From the NCBI RefSeq assembly GCF_020509005.1, contig NC_063012.1, positions 8,494,001 through 8,558,000 on the forward strand: a stretch of 64,000 nt of DNA, written 5' to 3'. Of this stretch, positions 11,899-21,405 are shown one piece after another. The stretch comes from Fulvia fulva (taxonomy: Eukaryota; Ascomycota; Dothideomycetes; Mycosphaerellales; Mycosphaerellaceae). A program made the position numbers and the translations under genes. How positions within the stretch are numbered: the first letter of the stretch is position 1; every line of letters begins with the position of its first letter. The notes below the pieces were generated by a model. It had not been told where the DNA came from. It searched no databases and was given only the letters and a program-made list of their open reading frames with translations.

Positions 11899-11960
11899 GG
11901 GAGGGTGAGATGGAGGGAGAGTGAGATGGAGGGAGGGAGGGTGAGATGGGAGAGGAGGTG
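11899..11960. repeat. Purine-rich imperfect repeat upstream of SSD1
   Basis: Three imperfect copies of a GTGAGATGGRAG-type unit separated by GGAGG runs. On the SSD1 coding strand this is a CT-rich tract about 500 bp upstream of the start, as is common in fungal promoters and 5' leaders. Confidence 0.6.
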
Positions 11961-12330
11961 GCCGTGGTGGTGGTGCACGTAATACATGATACTAGGCTAA
12001 GGTAGCAGCTCTAGCCGGTCGCTGTGGAGAAGTGCACTGTGCGTGCATAGCGAAATAGCGAAACCTTGTCACCTCGAACGAAAACGGCCCAAGAACAATT
12101 TGACTGCACGTGGACACAATACAAAGGCGACGTCAGTGCAATCGATGCCGTCGGTGGCTCTCTCGAGAGGCGCGGCCGTTTCCTGCCCTCTGGAGTCTTG
12201 CCACTGCCACTGTCGCAGAGACAGAGACCATCTATACCACGTGTCGGTACCCCTGTGCATGCGTTGAGAGCTGACGAGCTGGTGCTGCTCCGCTCCGCTG
12301 TCAGCACTTCGCCGATGGTGTGGCATATAC

Positions 12331-12348
12331 TACATGTATATACATGTA
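12331..12348. repeat. 18-bp perfect palindrome
   Basis: TACATGTATATACATGTA reads the same on both strands. It lies in the non-coding space between SSD1 and the 182-aa gene. It could be a transcription factor site or a short cruciform; nothing in the sequence decides this. Confidence 0.6.
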
Positions 12349-12656
12349 CATGCACTGTACACGCACTTCATCTTGTCTCTACCACTGACATCATCTTCTG
12401 CAGGCTCGCGGCTGCCGTGCAACGGCGGACGGCCAAACTGCATCAGCAATGGCGATCTCACTGTAGCCGCCCCGTTGCGTCGCCATGTCAACACGTGGCC
12501 ACGCGCTTGAGACGTGGAACACCGCTTCAATGGACCATCATGGATTCTACATGTACCTGCCGATGACACTGCTGCCAAGCGACATGTGCAGGGCCTTCTT
12601 CGACTGCCATGTCAACTGGAGGCACCATGGCGACGCAACACTCCAACGCCCACTGT

Positions 12657-13205
12657 TCAGAACCCATGCGCCTTGATATACTCTCTCTGCAGCAGGTCCG
12701 CCAGCGCCCCGCCCATCACGACATCTATTGGCGCCCAATACCGAGCGCCAACCTTGAAGCCCATCCTCAGGGCGTAGATGCCCCCTCCCAAGTACATCCC
12801 CGCATCAACATGCTTCCTGACTTCCTCCTCATGTCTCCTGAGTTCCCTCTCATGAGCAAAGCGAGGGATGAAGTCTCGATACTGGAACCCGACGGCTTGA
12901 CAGACGAGAATCAGCGGTGTAAGGTACAGCGTTGTGCGATGCATAGCCGTCATCGTCTTCACATTCCGCAAGACACTCGCTGGTGCCGTGAACCCAAAGT
13001 CGTGAATTTGAGAGACGTGTGCCAGGCTTCCAGCTCCTGCAACGAAAGGTGCTACATCGACTACCGTTGCTTCGAGGTCCGTCCGCTTCAGGATATTGGG
13101 AAGATTGTCGATGTACTTTGTTGGGTTGCCGCCCGGTTCTGGACGCCATTTGTTACTCTCCGGCTCTTTGAAGTTCCAGAAGAAGAGATATTGAAGGAAC
13201 GCCAT
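12657..13205 (-). CDS. Unrecognised 182-aa protein
   Basis: Single-exon frame of 182 codons starting MAFLQYLFFWNFKEPESNK. I do not recognise the family. Seen: an aromatic N-terminus, a moderately hydrophobic segment TTLYLTPLILVCQAVGFQ at about 91-108, a charged stretch RFAHERELRRHEEEVRKHV just after it, and a Gly-rich hydrophobic C-terminal part (GMYLGGGIYALRMGFKVG). This could be a small peripheral or membrane-associated protein. Composition and the balanced amino-acid content suggest a real gene rather than a shadow. It is divergent from the chitin-binding gene, 1.25 kb away. Confidence 0.7.
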   Translation of the reverse strand: MAFLQYLFFWNFKEPESNKWRPEPGGNPTKYIDNLPNILKRTDLEATVVDVAPFVAGAGSLAHVSQIHDFGFTAPASVLRNVKTMTAMHRTTLYLTPLILVCQAVGFQYRDFIPRFAHERELRRHEEEVRKHVDAGMYLGGGIYALRMGFKVGARYWAPIDVVMGGALADLLQREYIKAHGF

Positions 13206-14458
13206 TGTGAGGTCTCACTGTCGTGGCGCTAACATTCATCGACTGGCTTCATGCCATGGTCTTGTCGATTCGTCCCGTCTTCCGGCGAGAGGAACTCGTG
13301 TTACAATCGCAGAATTTGAAATAGCCCAACTGGCGAAGAAGATCACCTCGGGAATGTTGATACGCAGACATCTATGCTAACACAGAATAGATGCTGGAGA
13401 ATCACCCTCAGATGTTCAGATGACGTGGTACAAGCACAAAAGCGGTATAGCGCACAACTGTCACTTATATGTCCCTTGGCTGTCAATGCGGATCAACGAA
13501 GACTACCAAGTCGATGGCTAATGGATGCGTTACTATGGCCTCTTCTGGCTCTCTGCTCCTCTTCGATAACGACCGATCAGAGCTGCCGTTTGAATCTTCG
13601 ATATGGAATTCAAAAAGCTAACTTATATACATTCTCCATCGGAGCCGTGGCGAGAACGCTCGAAAGCGATCTGTCGGATGCAGACTGACTGCTAACGATC
13701 AGAGAAGAACGACAAAGCATGCCGGCTGCTCTGTTAACTTTAAGGCCCAGCTATTGTTCCAGAATCTCCCAAAGCTTTCACTCCCTTGACTTGACACTGT
13801 TCGCAGATGTCGACTGTGCGTTCGGGAGCAGTCCACTTCATCGCCTCGTACATGGAGACGGTACAACTGCCGAGTCCCAAGTTCAAGAGGAAAGAAGCCC
13901 AATGAAGCTGAGTGAGGCCATGTGCAGAAGGGCTTCAGGCTGTGCGTGCCCAAGTGAGCAAGTGACTCTCACGTGCAAGCCGCCGCGCGCATGGGTCTGT
14001 CCTAGCTCTTAAGCCGTACTCCTTTTTGCTTCCATTCTCTTCCACCAAACAACGACACCAGTCCTACGCATTCGAGCACCACGCACTAGCATCAGCCTCT
14101 CGCTCATACAACGTAGCGGCGGACGTGACGTTCTATATCAACACCACCGCCAGCACCTGAAGGAGTCACAGTCGTGTCGTCCCGGTACCTAGCAGTTGGT
14201 TTTCACCACAATACTGCTCTCGCCGCTCGAATTACGCAAAAGATCGCTGCCACTTGCGTCCGGTCACCACACGTGAACACGCAAGCAACGGCGTGCTTGG
14301 GCTTTGCATGTGAGAGCAGCTGCGAAGAGTAAGGCCCGGCATTTTTGTCTGGACGGGACCTCTGGTGCCTTCCAAGACTACAGTCGAAACGTCTCCGCCC
14401 CGTTGCACTAACATCAAGACTGCATCCTACTTCAATTATCACCGCAACGTTTACAAGG
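13206..14458. promoter_or_regulatory. Divergent promoter region
   Basis: About 1.25 kb between the starts of the 182-aa gene (minus) and the secreted chitin-binding gene (plus). A CT-rich leader with CCACCAAACAACGACACC at about 14042-14060 precedes the latter. No further gene is supported. Confidence 0.4.
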
Positions 14459-17400
14459 ATGCGTCGCACGCACAGGCCAGGTCATCTGCTGGCACTGGCT
14501 TTGGCATCAACAATATCATCGGTCATCTCGCAAGACAGCTGCCCTGCGACGACGACCATTACTGAGTACGAGACCTTGGGTAGTGGCACTACCATCGGCA
14601 GTTCAAAGCCGATAACCACCATTTACACCACTTACAAGGAAACGACGACTGTCACAAAGACTGAACCATATGTGTCCACTGCGAATGGGACACAGGTCAC
14701 ACTCACGTCTACAAGAATTCAGAGGATCGTCAGAGACCCCTGGGATGGGGTGTCTTATGTTACGGATCTTATTAGCAGGATTTGGTCTTCGCCAAAACAC
14801 AATGTCCGGCAAGCGGAGTCATGTCCTCCACCATCAGTGACTGTGACCGCTATATACCCGCCTTCGAGCTCTACGACTTCAAGCTCGTCGAGACTGTCAT
14901 CAGAAACTCCAACGTCGTCTACACTGTCATCGTCGTCGGCAGAAATCACGACCTCGAACGCCCCGTCATCCGTCACAGCATCGGCGTCTCCAGGCAGTGT
15001 CGTTACCTCCGATGGGCCAGCGAGTACGTCTGTATCAACCACAGAGCCGCCCGCCCTGACCAGTGCTACTTTCGGGGCCAGTAGTCTTTTGTCAAGCCTC
15101 AGCAGCTCTAGCGAATCAGTCGATCTTCCAAGCCTGAGTACTTCTTCGGACTCCCCGAACTTGCCTAGCCCGAGCAGCTCACTCAGTCTCCCAACCCTGA
15201 GTACTCCCGCGAACTCCCTGGATTTACCCAGCTCCAGCGGCTCCGGTGGTCTCTCTCTAGATATACCATCGGGCACCGTCAACATTGGAACCATCGATCC
15301 AAGGCTGTGGGAGTCTCCAACACCAACCATCAGGTGCTTTCCTCCTTGCCTACTCAGCCTGCCGTGCAAGCCTTCGGAGACGCCCTTCACAATAAGCCAT
15401 CCCCCCTATACCACAACGCTGTGTACACCACATTGCGGACTGCACTTCACTAGCCGAACGACGATACAGCTTCCTCCTATCACCGCAACAGAGCTATGCT
15501 TCTACCCCTTAGATGTGTCAGAGCCCGGCATTATCACCGCCGTGCCAAGCTACATGTCGCGACCGACCAGCATCAACGCTCCCGGAGCCTACACCACATG
15601 TGATCCTTATCACATGTTCTACGATGATGATGACAAATGTGGACCAGACAACCACTACCGCTGCCCCAAAAAGAAGTGCTGTGGAAAGAATGGAAAGTGT
15701 GGTACCGGCGAAGACTACTGTGGTGCTGGATGCCAGCTGGGCTGGTCAGATTGCTGGAATAGCTCCACAACCTGCAAGGTGTTGAACCAAGATAAGGACA
15801 AAGACAAGGACGATGATGATGACGACCATCTAATTCCGATCTTTCCTCTCTGGCACGAACGACCGGATCCCCCAGGCCCCCCTCCCACAATCAACATCGA
15901 ATTCGGCGAGATCAGGTTCCCTAAGCCGCCTACTATCGATTGGATCAAGATCATTGGCGGAGATTTCGACTGCGGCTGGCTCGGTTGTGACGGTATCACG
16001 GGTTGGTTCTTGAAGCTGATACCCATCAGGATCAAGCCTTGCAATCCCATCACCAAGATGTTGTGCCGTCTACTTCGTTTGAATTGCTGTCCGAAGAAAG
16101 ACAAGAACAACGACAAGGACAAGGACTGCGTTGGTTGCGATCCGCCCCCATCAATCACAGGCCTCTTCGGAGACTCTAAGATCTGCGATGAACCTATGGA
16201 TAAGTGCGAGGATCTCGAGCCTGAGAACGATGAAGGTGACGAGGACTGTACCTCGACTTCTACAGCGGTCGACAAAACAGTCTTCTGTGAGGTGATGACA
16301 GCTACGAACGGCGGCGCTTCTGAGACATGCACCTCAACCGCCAGCGAGACACGTTCAGGCTGCACCCTGGCTCCTGCTACAACAACCACCGTCACCAGCA
16401 CAGCATGCGGGACCGTTACAGCCAGCCAGATCTCCGAGTACTGCACCGTCATCACAGCAGGCAGCTCGACTGTGACGACTGCCTGCCCTAGCACCATCAC
16501 GAACAAGGTGACAGGATGCGATGCCACAGCAGAGAGCACGTCCATCGTGAGTACGACCTGCCAGGAGACCGTGGTCGATCATATCTCAGCCTCTTGCAGC
16601 GTCGCCACCGGAGCCAACATGACGACAACTTACTGTCCGCAGACTCGAACCTCTAGACAAACAGGCTGTGATTTGACGGCCACCACAACCTCGGTATTCT
16701 CCACGGACTGTCATTCTTACACAACAGTCACAGACGCAACAGAAAGCTGCTTCTCAATGGCCCAGACAGTTGTCGCTGGAAGTACCATTACACCATCCGT
16801 TACCTGCACCAAGACCGCAACCACCGTCTACACAGGCTGCGACATCACAGGGTCAACTTCAACAACCATCTCGACATCGCTCGTAGGCTGCTCGGGCGCA
16901 ATAGGGATCACTTGGGAACCCATGCCCACAATGGCCGCCAATTCTTCCTCTTCAAGATCGGACTGCGGCCCCCCTGTTTCAACCCAGTTCGAACCTTGCA
17001 CGAAAATCATCGCACCAGGGCAAGACATCATGACCGAAGTGGCAGGAGCAGATGCCACCGCTACTCCCATTGCCAGAAGAGGCGAGACAGCGACTACAGG
17101 TAGTCTGTCCTGTTGGTGCGGCAACACGATGACGGAAGCGGTCTGGCCCGTCACCATGTGCGGCAACGTGACATGGTGTCCAAACGAAGCCACGACAGCA
17201 ATCGAGGTTCAGGGTGATCCCGCCCCAATGATGATCTCAGCGAGTGCGACATCTGCATGTGCCATACCGACCTCCGCGGACTTGCGTCAGTGCACGAAGA
17301 TTGCTGCTGGGCCGGTCGTCATCACTGAGGCTTCTGGGGTGGGAGACATAGGGACTGCTGTTGCGAGGAGGCAGGATGCGGCGGAGACGGGATCAATGGC

Positions 17401-17548
17401 ATCGGGGGGTGCTGTCTCTTGTATCTGCGGAAGCAGCATGACACGGGAGGTTTGGCCTGTGACGTGTGGGAGCCAGACGTGGTGTCCGAACGAGGCTACC
17501 AGTGCTGTTGAGGTCACTGGGACGCCGGCGCCTGCGACGTTGACCTGA
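14459..17548 (+). CDS. Large secreted CBM18 chitin-binding protein with Cys-rich repeats
   Basis: Predicted extracellular or wall protein of 1029 aa. I chose the ATG at 14459 because it gives a signal peptide (MRRTHRPGHLLALALASTIS..SVISQ); the frame is open further up without an ATG. Order: Thr/Ser-rich stretch (25-130), Ser-rich linker (about 140-280), then one hevein-type chitin-binding domain at about 394-440 with the CG..CP...CC...GKCG...YCG.GCQ cysteine pattern. Next are an acidic/Lys-Asp linker and a Cys/Trp region (GWLGCDGITGWF). About four Thr-rich repeats of roughly 55 aa with paired cysteines follow (about 594-808). Last come two copies of a module with CTKI..., CxCG..MT..VWPVT and WCPNEAT (about 845-920 and 943-1020). 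No GH18 catalytic motif (DxxDxDxE) is present, so binding, not hydrolysis, is likely. A role in wall shielding or host interaction is speculative. Confidence 0.85.
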   Translation: MRRTHRPGHLLALALASTISSVISQDSCPATTTITEYETLGSGTTIGSSKPITTIYTTYKETTTVTKTEPYVSTANGTQVTLTSTRIQRIVRDPWDGVSYVTDLISRIWSSPKHNVRQAESCPPPSVTVTAIYPPSSSTTSSSSRLSSETPTSSTLSSSSAEITTSNAPSSVTASASPGSVVTSDGPASTSVSTTEPPALTSATFGASSLLSSLSSSSESVDLPSLSTSSDSPNLPSPSSSLSLPTLSTPANSLDLPSSSGSGGLSLDIPSGTVNIGTIDPRLWESPTPTIRCFPPCLLSLPCKPSETPFTISHPPYTTTLCTPHCGLHFTSRTTIQLPPITATELCFYPLDVSEPGIITAVPSYMSRPTSINAPGAYTTCDPYHMFYDDDDKCGPDNHYRCPKKKCCGKNGKCGTGEDYCGAGCQLGWSDCWNSSTTCKVLNQDKDKDKDDDDDDHLIPIFPLWHERPDPPGPPPTINIEFGEIRFPKPPTIDWIKIIGGDFDCGWLGCDGITGWFLKLIPIRIKPCNPITKMLCRLLRLNCCPKKDKNNDKDKDCVGCDPPPSITGLFGDSKICDEPMDKCEDLEPENDEGDEDCTSTSTAVDKTVFCEVMTATNGGASETCTSTASETRSGCTLAPATTTTVTSTACGTVTASQISEYCTVITAGSSTVTTACPSTITNKVTGCDATAESTSIVSTTCQETVVDHISASCSVATGANMTTTYCPQTRTSRQTGCDLTATTTSVFSTDCHSYTTVTDATESCFSMAQTVVAGSTITPSVTCTKTATTVYTGCDITGSTSTTISTSLVGCSGAIGITWEPMPTMAANSSSSRSDCGPPVSTQFEPCTKIIAPGQDIMTEVAGADATATPIARRGETATTGSLSCWCGNTMTEAVWPVTMCGNVTWCPNEATTAIEVQGDPAPMMISASATSACAIPTSADLRQCTKIAAGPVVITEASGVGDIGTAVARRQDAAETGSMASGGAVSCICGSSMTREVWPVTCGSQTWCPNEATSAVEVTGTPAPATLT

Positions 17549-17688
17549 TGAGCGCGGATAGATAACCGCCAACAGTTGAGTTTCGTAGTCGATGGTGCCT
17601 CTGCTTTGCGTTCGCGTAAAAGCTTTCACCATTTTGATGAACCAGTATCAATACAGTAGCGAGGTATCATATAATCTATTCCTCCCGA

Positions 17689-18304
17689 TCATAACTTCTC
17701 TGCAAGTGCCATACCATACACAAGCATAGCCCCAAGTCCGACGACATTCGCCAGCGAAGACATGCCATGCAGCTTAGCAAACGACGAGTTCAATCGCTGC
17801 ATCTCCGGTGTCTTCGGGCCAGGATCATAGTATTTCTTCCCGTCTCGCGTTTCTGCCACGCTAGTCAGCCAGTATCACGCGCTGCTTCTACTATGCCCTA
17901 CCTTGATGTTTCCTCTCCTTCATAACCTTCGTCGTAGCCGGTCCCAATACCAGAAGATTCGCCAAGCTCGTCAGGAACATGGTCGCAATGGGCACAAGCG
18001 CGATCCATCGATTCTGCTCCTCCAGTAACCCGATCCATCCCGCGTGGTCCCTAGCTTCTAGACCTCCAGCCTTGATGATCTTCTCACCAGGCCATGTGAA
18101 TGCGAGGACGAGGGGTAGTACGGTCTGGAAGCCAAAGTAGGGCGGGAAGATGGCTTGCTGGAGAGTGCTGAACTGGGGGCGAGGGAGAGCTTTGAAGGCG
18201 AGAGGACCCGCGAGGAAGGTCTGGAATAGATTGCTACCGAGGAGCGTGCCGTAGGTTAGGATGTGGTAGGCTTTAGGGTCGGATAGAGAGGAGAGGGAGG
18301 GCAT
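17689..18304 (-). CDS. TMEM205/DUF4149-like membrane protein
   Basis: Read as complement(join(17689..17852, 17902..18304)), 188 aa, start MPSLSSLSDPKAYHILTYG. The 49-bp intron (GTAGGG..GCAG, branch CTGAC) joins KERKHQ to ETRDGKKYYDPGPKTPEMQ, and the second exon ends GAMLVYGMALAEKL. Four hydrophobic segments at about 13-34, 52-71, 99-122 and 164-186. Family hallmarks: YHILTYGTLLGSNLFQTF, FKALPRPQFSTLQQAIFPPYF and the KxYxDPGP..PEMQ.LN..F..LHG.SSL block. Function in fungi is not established. It is convergent with the chitin-binding gene (140 bp between stops), and its promoter is the last unmutated DNA before the repeat island. Confidence 0.9.
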
Positions 18305-18540
18305 TATGGAGTGCGGGAATTGTTCGAGAATATCTACAGAGATTAAGTCCTTAGGGCGAAGATATGGATGTATGTTCACGTTCAGTGTTGTTTCAGCCCA
18401 TGACGAAGGAAATCGTGAGGTCATTGAGCGGCAGCATTACCAGGTGCTGCTGAGCGGCGGTAGACGCCCAGGGGAGGCCACGAAGCGGCCGGGGTTCTCT
18501 TCTAGCTTAGAAATTTCCGGAGGCAGTAGAGTGCTCTTAT
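18305..18540. promoter_or_regulatory. Promoter strip at the edge of the repeat island
   Basis: Only about 235 bp of normal-composition DNA lie upstream of the TMEM205-like start before the sequence becomes AT-rich and poor in CpA/TpG. The promoter of that gene must be compact or extend into mutated DNA. Confidence 0.45.
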
Positions 18541-19118
18541 ATATATAAGGTATAGAGTATAGTATAGAGACTAGAGCTATAGTTGTCAATCATCCGAAAA
18601 TCATAGATATTTTTATTTTAATCTATAAGTTAGCGTAAGTATAATATAGCTTATATTAATACTCTTTCCTTTTTAAGAATAGTAAATATAGTATTAGACC
18701 TAAAGACTATAGTATATTTAAGTTATATACTAGTCTAGCTAAGGATTTATCTATAATATTAACTGTAGAAAAATGGAATTCTATAACGTAAAGTACTAGT
18801 AAGCTAGGAATACTAGTAAGCTAGGAATTTTGTCTTAGTACGACCAACTCGCATTCTTTATTAATCGTTTTCACTACTGTTAAATAGAGAACTAGTGAAC
18901 TTTATACTCTTATCTAATTTAGAATTGTTCTCTTTATCTTCCTAGTACGTTCGTACGTTATAGCTAGTCTAACTATTACGGCCCTAGGCCTAGTAAATAG
19001 ATAGCTAGCACGTAGGTCACGTGACCGCGCGTACTAGCGTGACACCTCGGCTTGTATATAGCCTCGGCGTACCTCGCGCTCCTCTTTCCTACGTACTTAG
19101 CTACTTTATATTAATACG
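18541..19118. repeat. RIP-mutated AT-rich flank
   Basis: AT-rich DNA dominated by TA and CTAG words, without coding frames. It contains a perfect tandem repeat of a 17-bp unit (ACTAGTAAGCTAGGAAT) at 18795-18828. The part 18960-19095 resembles 56505-56625 (shared ATTACGG.CCTAGG and ACCTCGGCTT.TATA words), so it may be the end of a related DNA transposon. This last point is weak. Confidence 0.6.
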
Positions 19119-19514
19119 TATTAAATAGGTATAGTATATATATATACGGAAGTTAGGATACGTAATAGGGAAGGAGGAAGGATTAACATAGTATACGAAG
19201 GTATATAGTAGAATAGTGTTTAGTACTAAAGGTGTCTCTACTATCGGTATAGAGACTACGTCTCTTATACCTATATAGAGGGATACTACTCTAGTCCTAG
19301 TTCTATTTTACTACGCCTTATCGGTTTTACCTATATCTTATCCTACGACGGCAGTTCCTCCGACAGTCTCGTACTAACTAGCTAAGCAACTTTAGGTCCT
19401 CTAAGTCGCTCCTACTATTCGTACGGTGTCTCGGTAGTATTACCGTACTAGCTTAGTATATACTAAGTTAGTTTTAGTACCGTACGACATACCTACTAAC
19501 CTATATTCGTAATA
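19119..19514 (-). repeat. Copia 3' LTR
   Basis: 396 bp, begins TATTAAATAGG and ends TTCGTAATA, the RIP forms of TG...CA ends. Matches 55805-56212, which is 12 bp longer through one indel. Confidence 0.9.
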
Positions 19515-21244
19515 CTCCTACTTAGGTCGTAAGGTAAGGAACGATTATTCCTACTATACTAGCTATAGCTATCGTACGAAGGTCTAGAACTAGGGACCGG
19601 CTAGCGGTTTAGTTAAACTATCTACTACTATCTCCTTAGTATAGTAGTACTCTACTTTGATCTTCCTCTACTACTAGAGGTACCTAATATAGTTATAGGT
19701 AACATTAATATACTTAGATCTTTCGTAGATATAGGCGTCCTTAACTAAGGTTAGAGCCGCCTAGTTATCCCCTATAAGGTGTACTAGTCTTAGTTTGTCG
19801 ACGGTACTCTTATCGGCTAGGACTATTAGTTAGAAAGAGTAGTCTCCTACTAGCCCCGGGTAGTTTATCTCTCGGAGGATAGCCGCTAGGAACTAGGATT
19901 GTTTCGCGGCGGCGTTTATCGCTATAAACTCTACCTCTATAGTAGAGGTTGCTATAGACTTTTGCTTCTTACTTATCTAGGATATAGGCGTACCGTATAC
20001 TAGCTAGACATATCCTAGAATTAAGACCCTATCTACTCGATCTATCGCGTAGTCGGAGTCTAAGTATCCGGTTAGGGTACCGCTACTACGTCTAAATATT
20101 AACCCTAGGTCGGGGAACGACCTTAGGTATCTCGAGACCTTCTTTAGTACTTTTATATACCGCTTTGTTAGATCCGCGACATATATACTAGTTCTCCTAA
20201 GTAGGAAGGCTAGGTCCGGTCTCGTTATAGTTATTAGCTATATCTAGGTCCTATTATCGCTCTAGTAGTTATCCTTACTACATCTCTTATCGTTCGGGGC
20301 TATAGGACGGAGATTATTATAACTATCTATTAGCGAGAGTATAGGGCTTGCCTTTTCTTTTACTATGTCTATTTTAGTAAGGGCCTTACGGATATAATAG
20401 CCCTAGTCGAGTTTTAGAGTACCGTTACGCCTATCGCGAGTAATCTTTAGTCCTAGTAGTTTCTCCGGTTCCCTAAGATCCTTAATCTTAAAGTGTTACG
20501 CGAACTACTTCTTAAACTATTAGATATTGACTAACCTGAGTACTATAATAGGTATATCGTCTATATAGATAAGTAGTATAATGTCTCTCTTAGTATAAGT
20601 TAGGAGATATAGGTCTACCTCGGACTAGTAGAATCCTATTTTGACTAACGTAGCGATATAGAGCTTATTCTAGTCTCTAGCTACCTACTTTAGGCCGTAG
20701 AGACTCCGGAGTACCTTAAGGACCGTGTTCGGTAGGGTTTCGACTCCTAGTAGGGGTTTTATATAGATATCTTCGGCTAGGTAGCTTTAGGTAAACGTAT
20801 TATTAACGTCGACCTAGTATATCTCGAGATCCCGCTCGTAAACTACTACTATTAAGACCCTTAGGGTGTTATAGCGTACTATAGGTACGAATGTCTCTTC
20901 GAAGTTAACGCCGAATTTCTATAAAAACCCTCTTACGACAAGTCCTACCTTAAACTTTTCGATTGCTCCGCTAATAAGTCTCTTTACGTTAAAGACCTAC
21001 TTAGAGGTTACTATATTCGCCCCCCTTAGAGCGATAGCCGTTTCCTAGGTGTTATTACTTAATAACGAGAGTAGCTCGGTATCGATAGCGTCCTTCTATA
21101 AGTAGCCCTATTTAGGATCCCCTACCGTAGCCTTATATATCTTCGGGATAGGTACTTCCTATTAGTAGGCGATACCGGGTCCGAATGTAGTAAAGGCGTA
21201 TTCTTAGACTTCGTCGAATAGTTTCTCTACCGTAGCTATAAATA
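19515..21244 (-). pseudogene. Copia reverse transcriptase/RNase H remnant
   Basis: On the minus strand a degraded copia RT is readable. It includes the block starting near 21180 (FGPGIAY, VPIPK) and the catalytic segment at about 20540-20570 reading LLIYIDDIP, the YVDD box of Ty1/copia. Stops from CpA/TpG mutation interrupt it throughout. Its upstream integrase part continues at 52311 beyond the LINE-A nest. Confidence 0.8.
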
Positions 21245-21405
21245 GATAGATAGATAGATTTGTCATTCCCCTATTCTAGGACCCTATCCGGCCTATATAG
21301 GTATATATCTATTGTTATATATAAAGGGAAACCCGAATAGGTAAAAACCCTTCCCGCCCCCGACTACTCCTTATCTAGATTAGCTTTCCCTCTAAACGTA
21401 CGTAG

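Larger units (their letters stand above)
11401..12656. promoter_or_regulatory. SSD1 upstream region and intergenic space
   Basis: About 1.25 kb between the SSD1 start and the 3' end of the 182-aa gene, both on the minus strand. The SSD1-proximal part must hold its promoter and a probably long 5' UTR. Apart from the purine tract and palindrome listed separately I see no gene: frames here are low-complexity (Ser/Pro/His-rich or Gly/Val-rich) shadows. Confidence 0.4.

Noticed and set aside
14755..16545. Minus-strand frames of 211 and 276 codons
   Set aside because: Shadows of the Ser/Thr-rich secreted protein; composition mirrors its codon bias.
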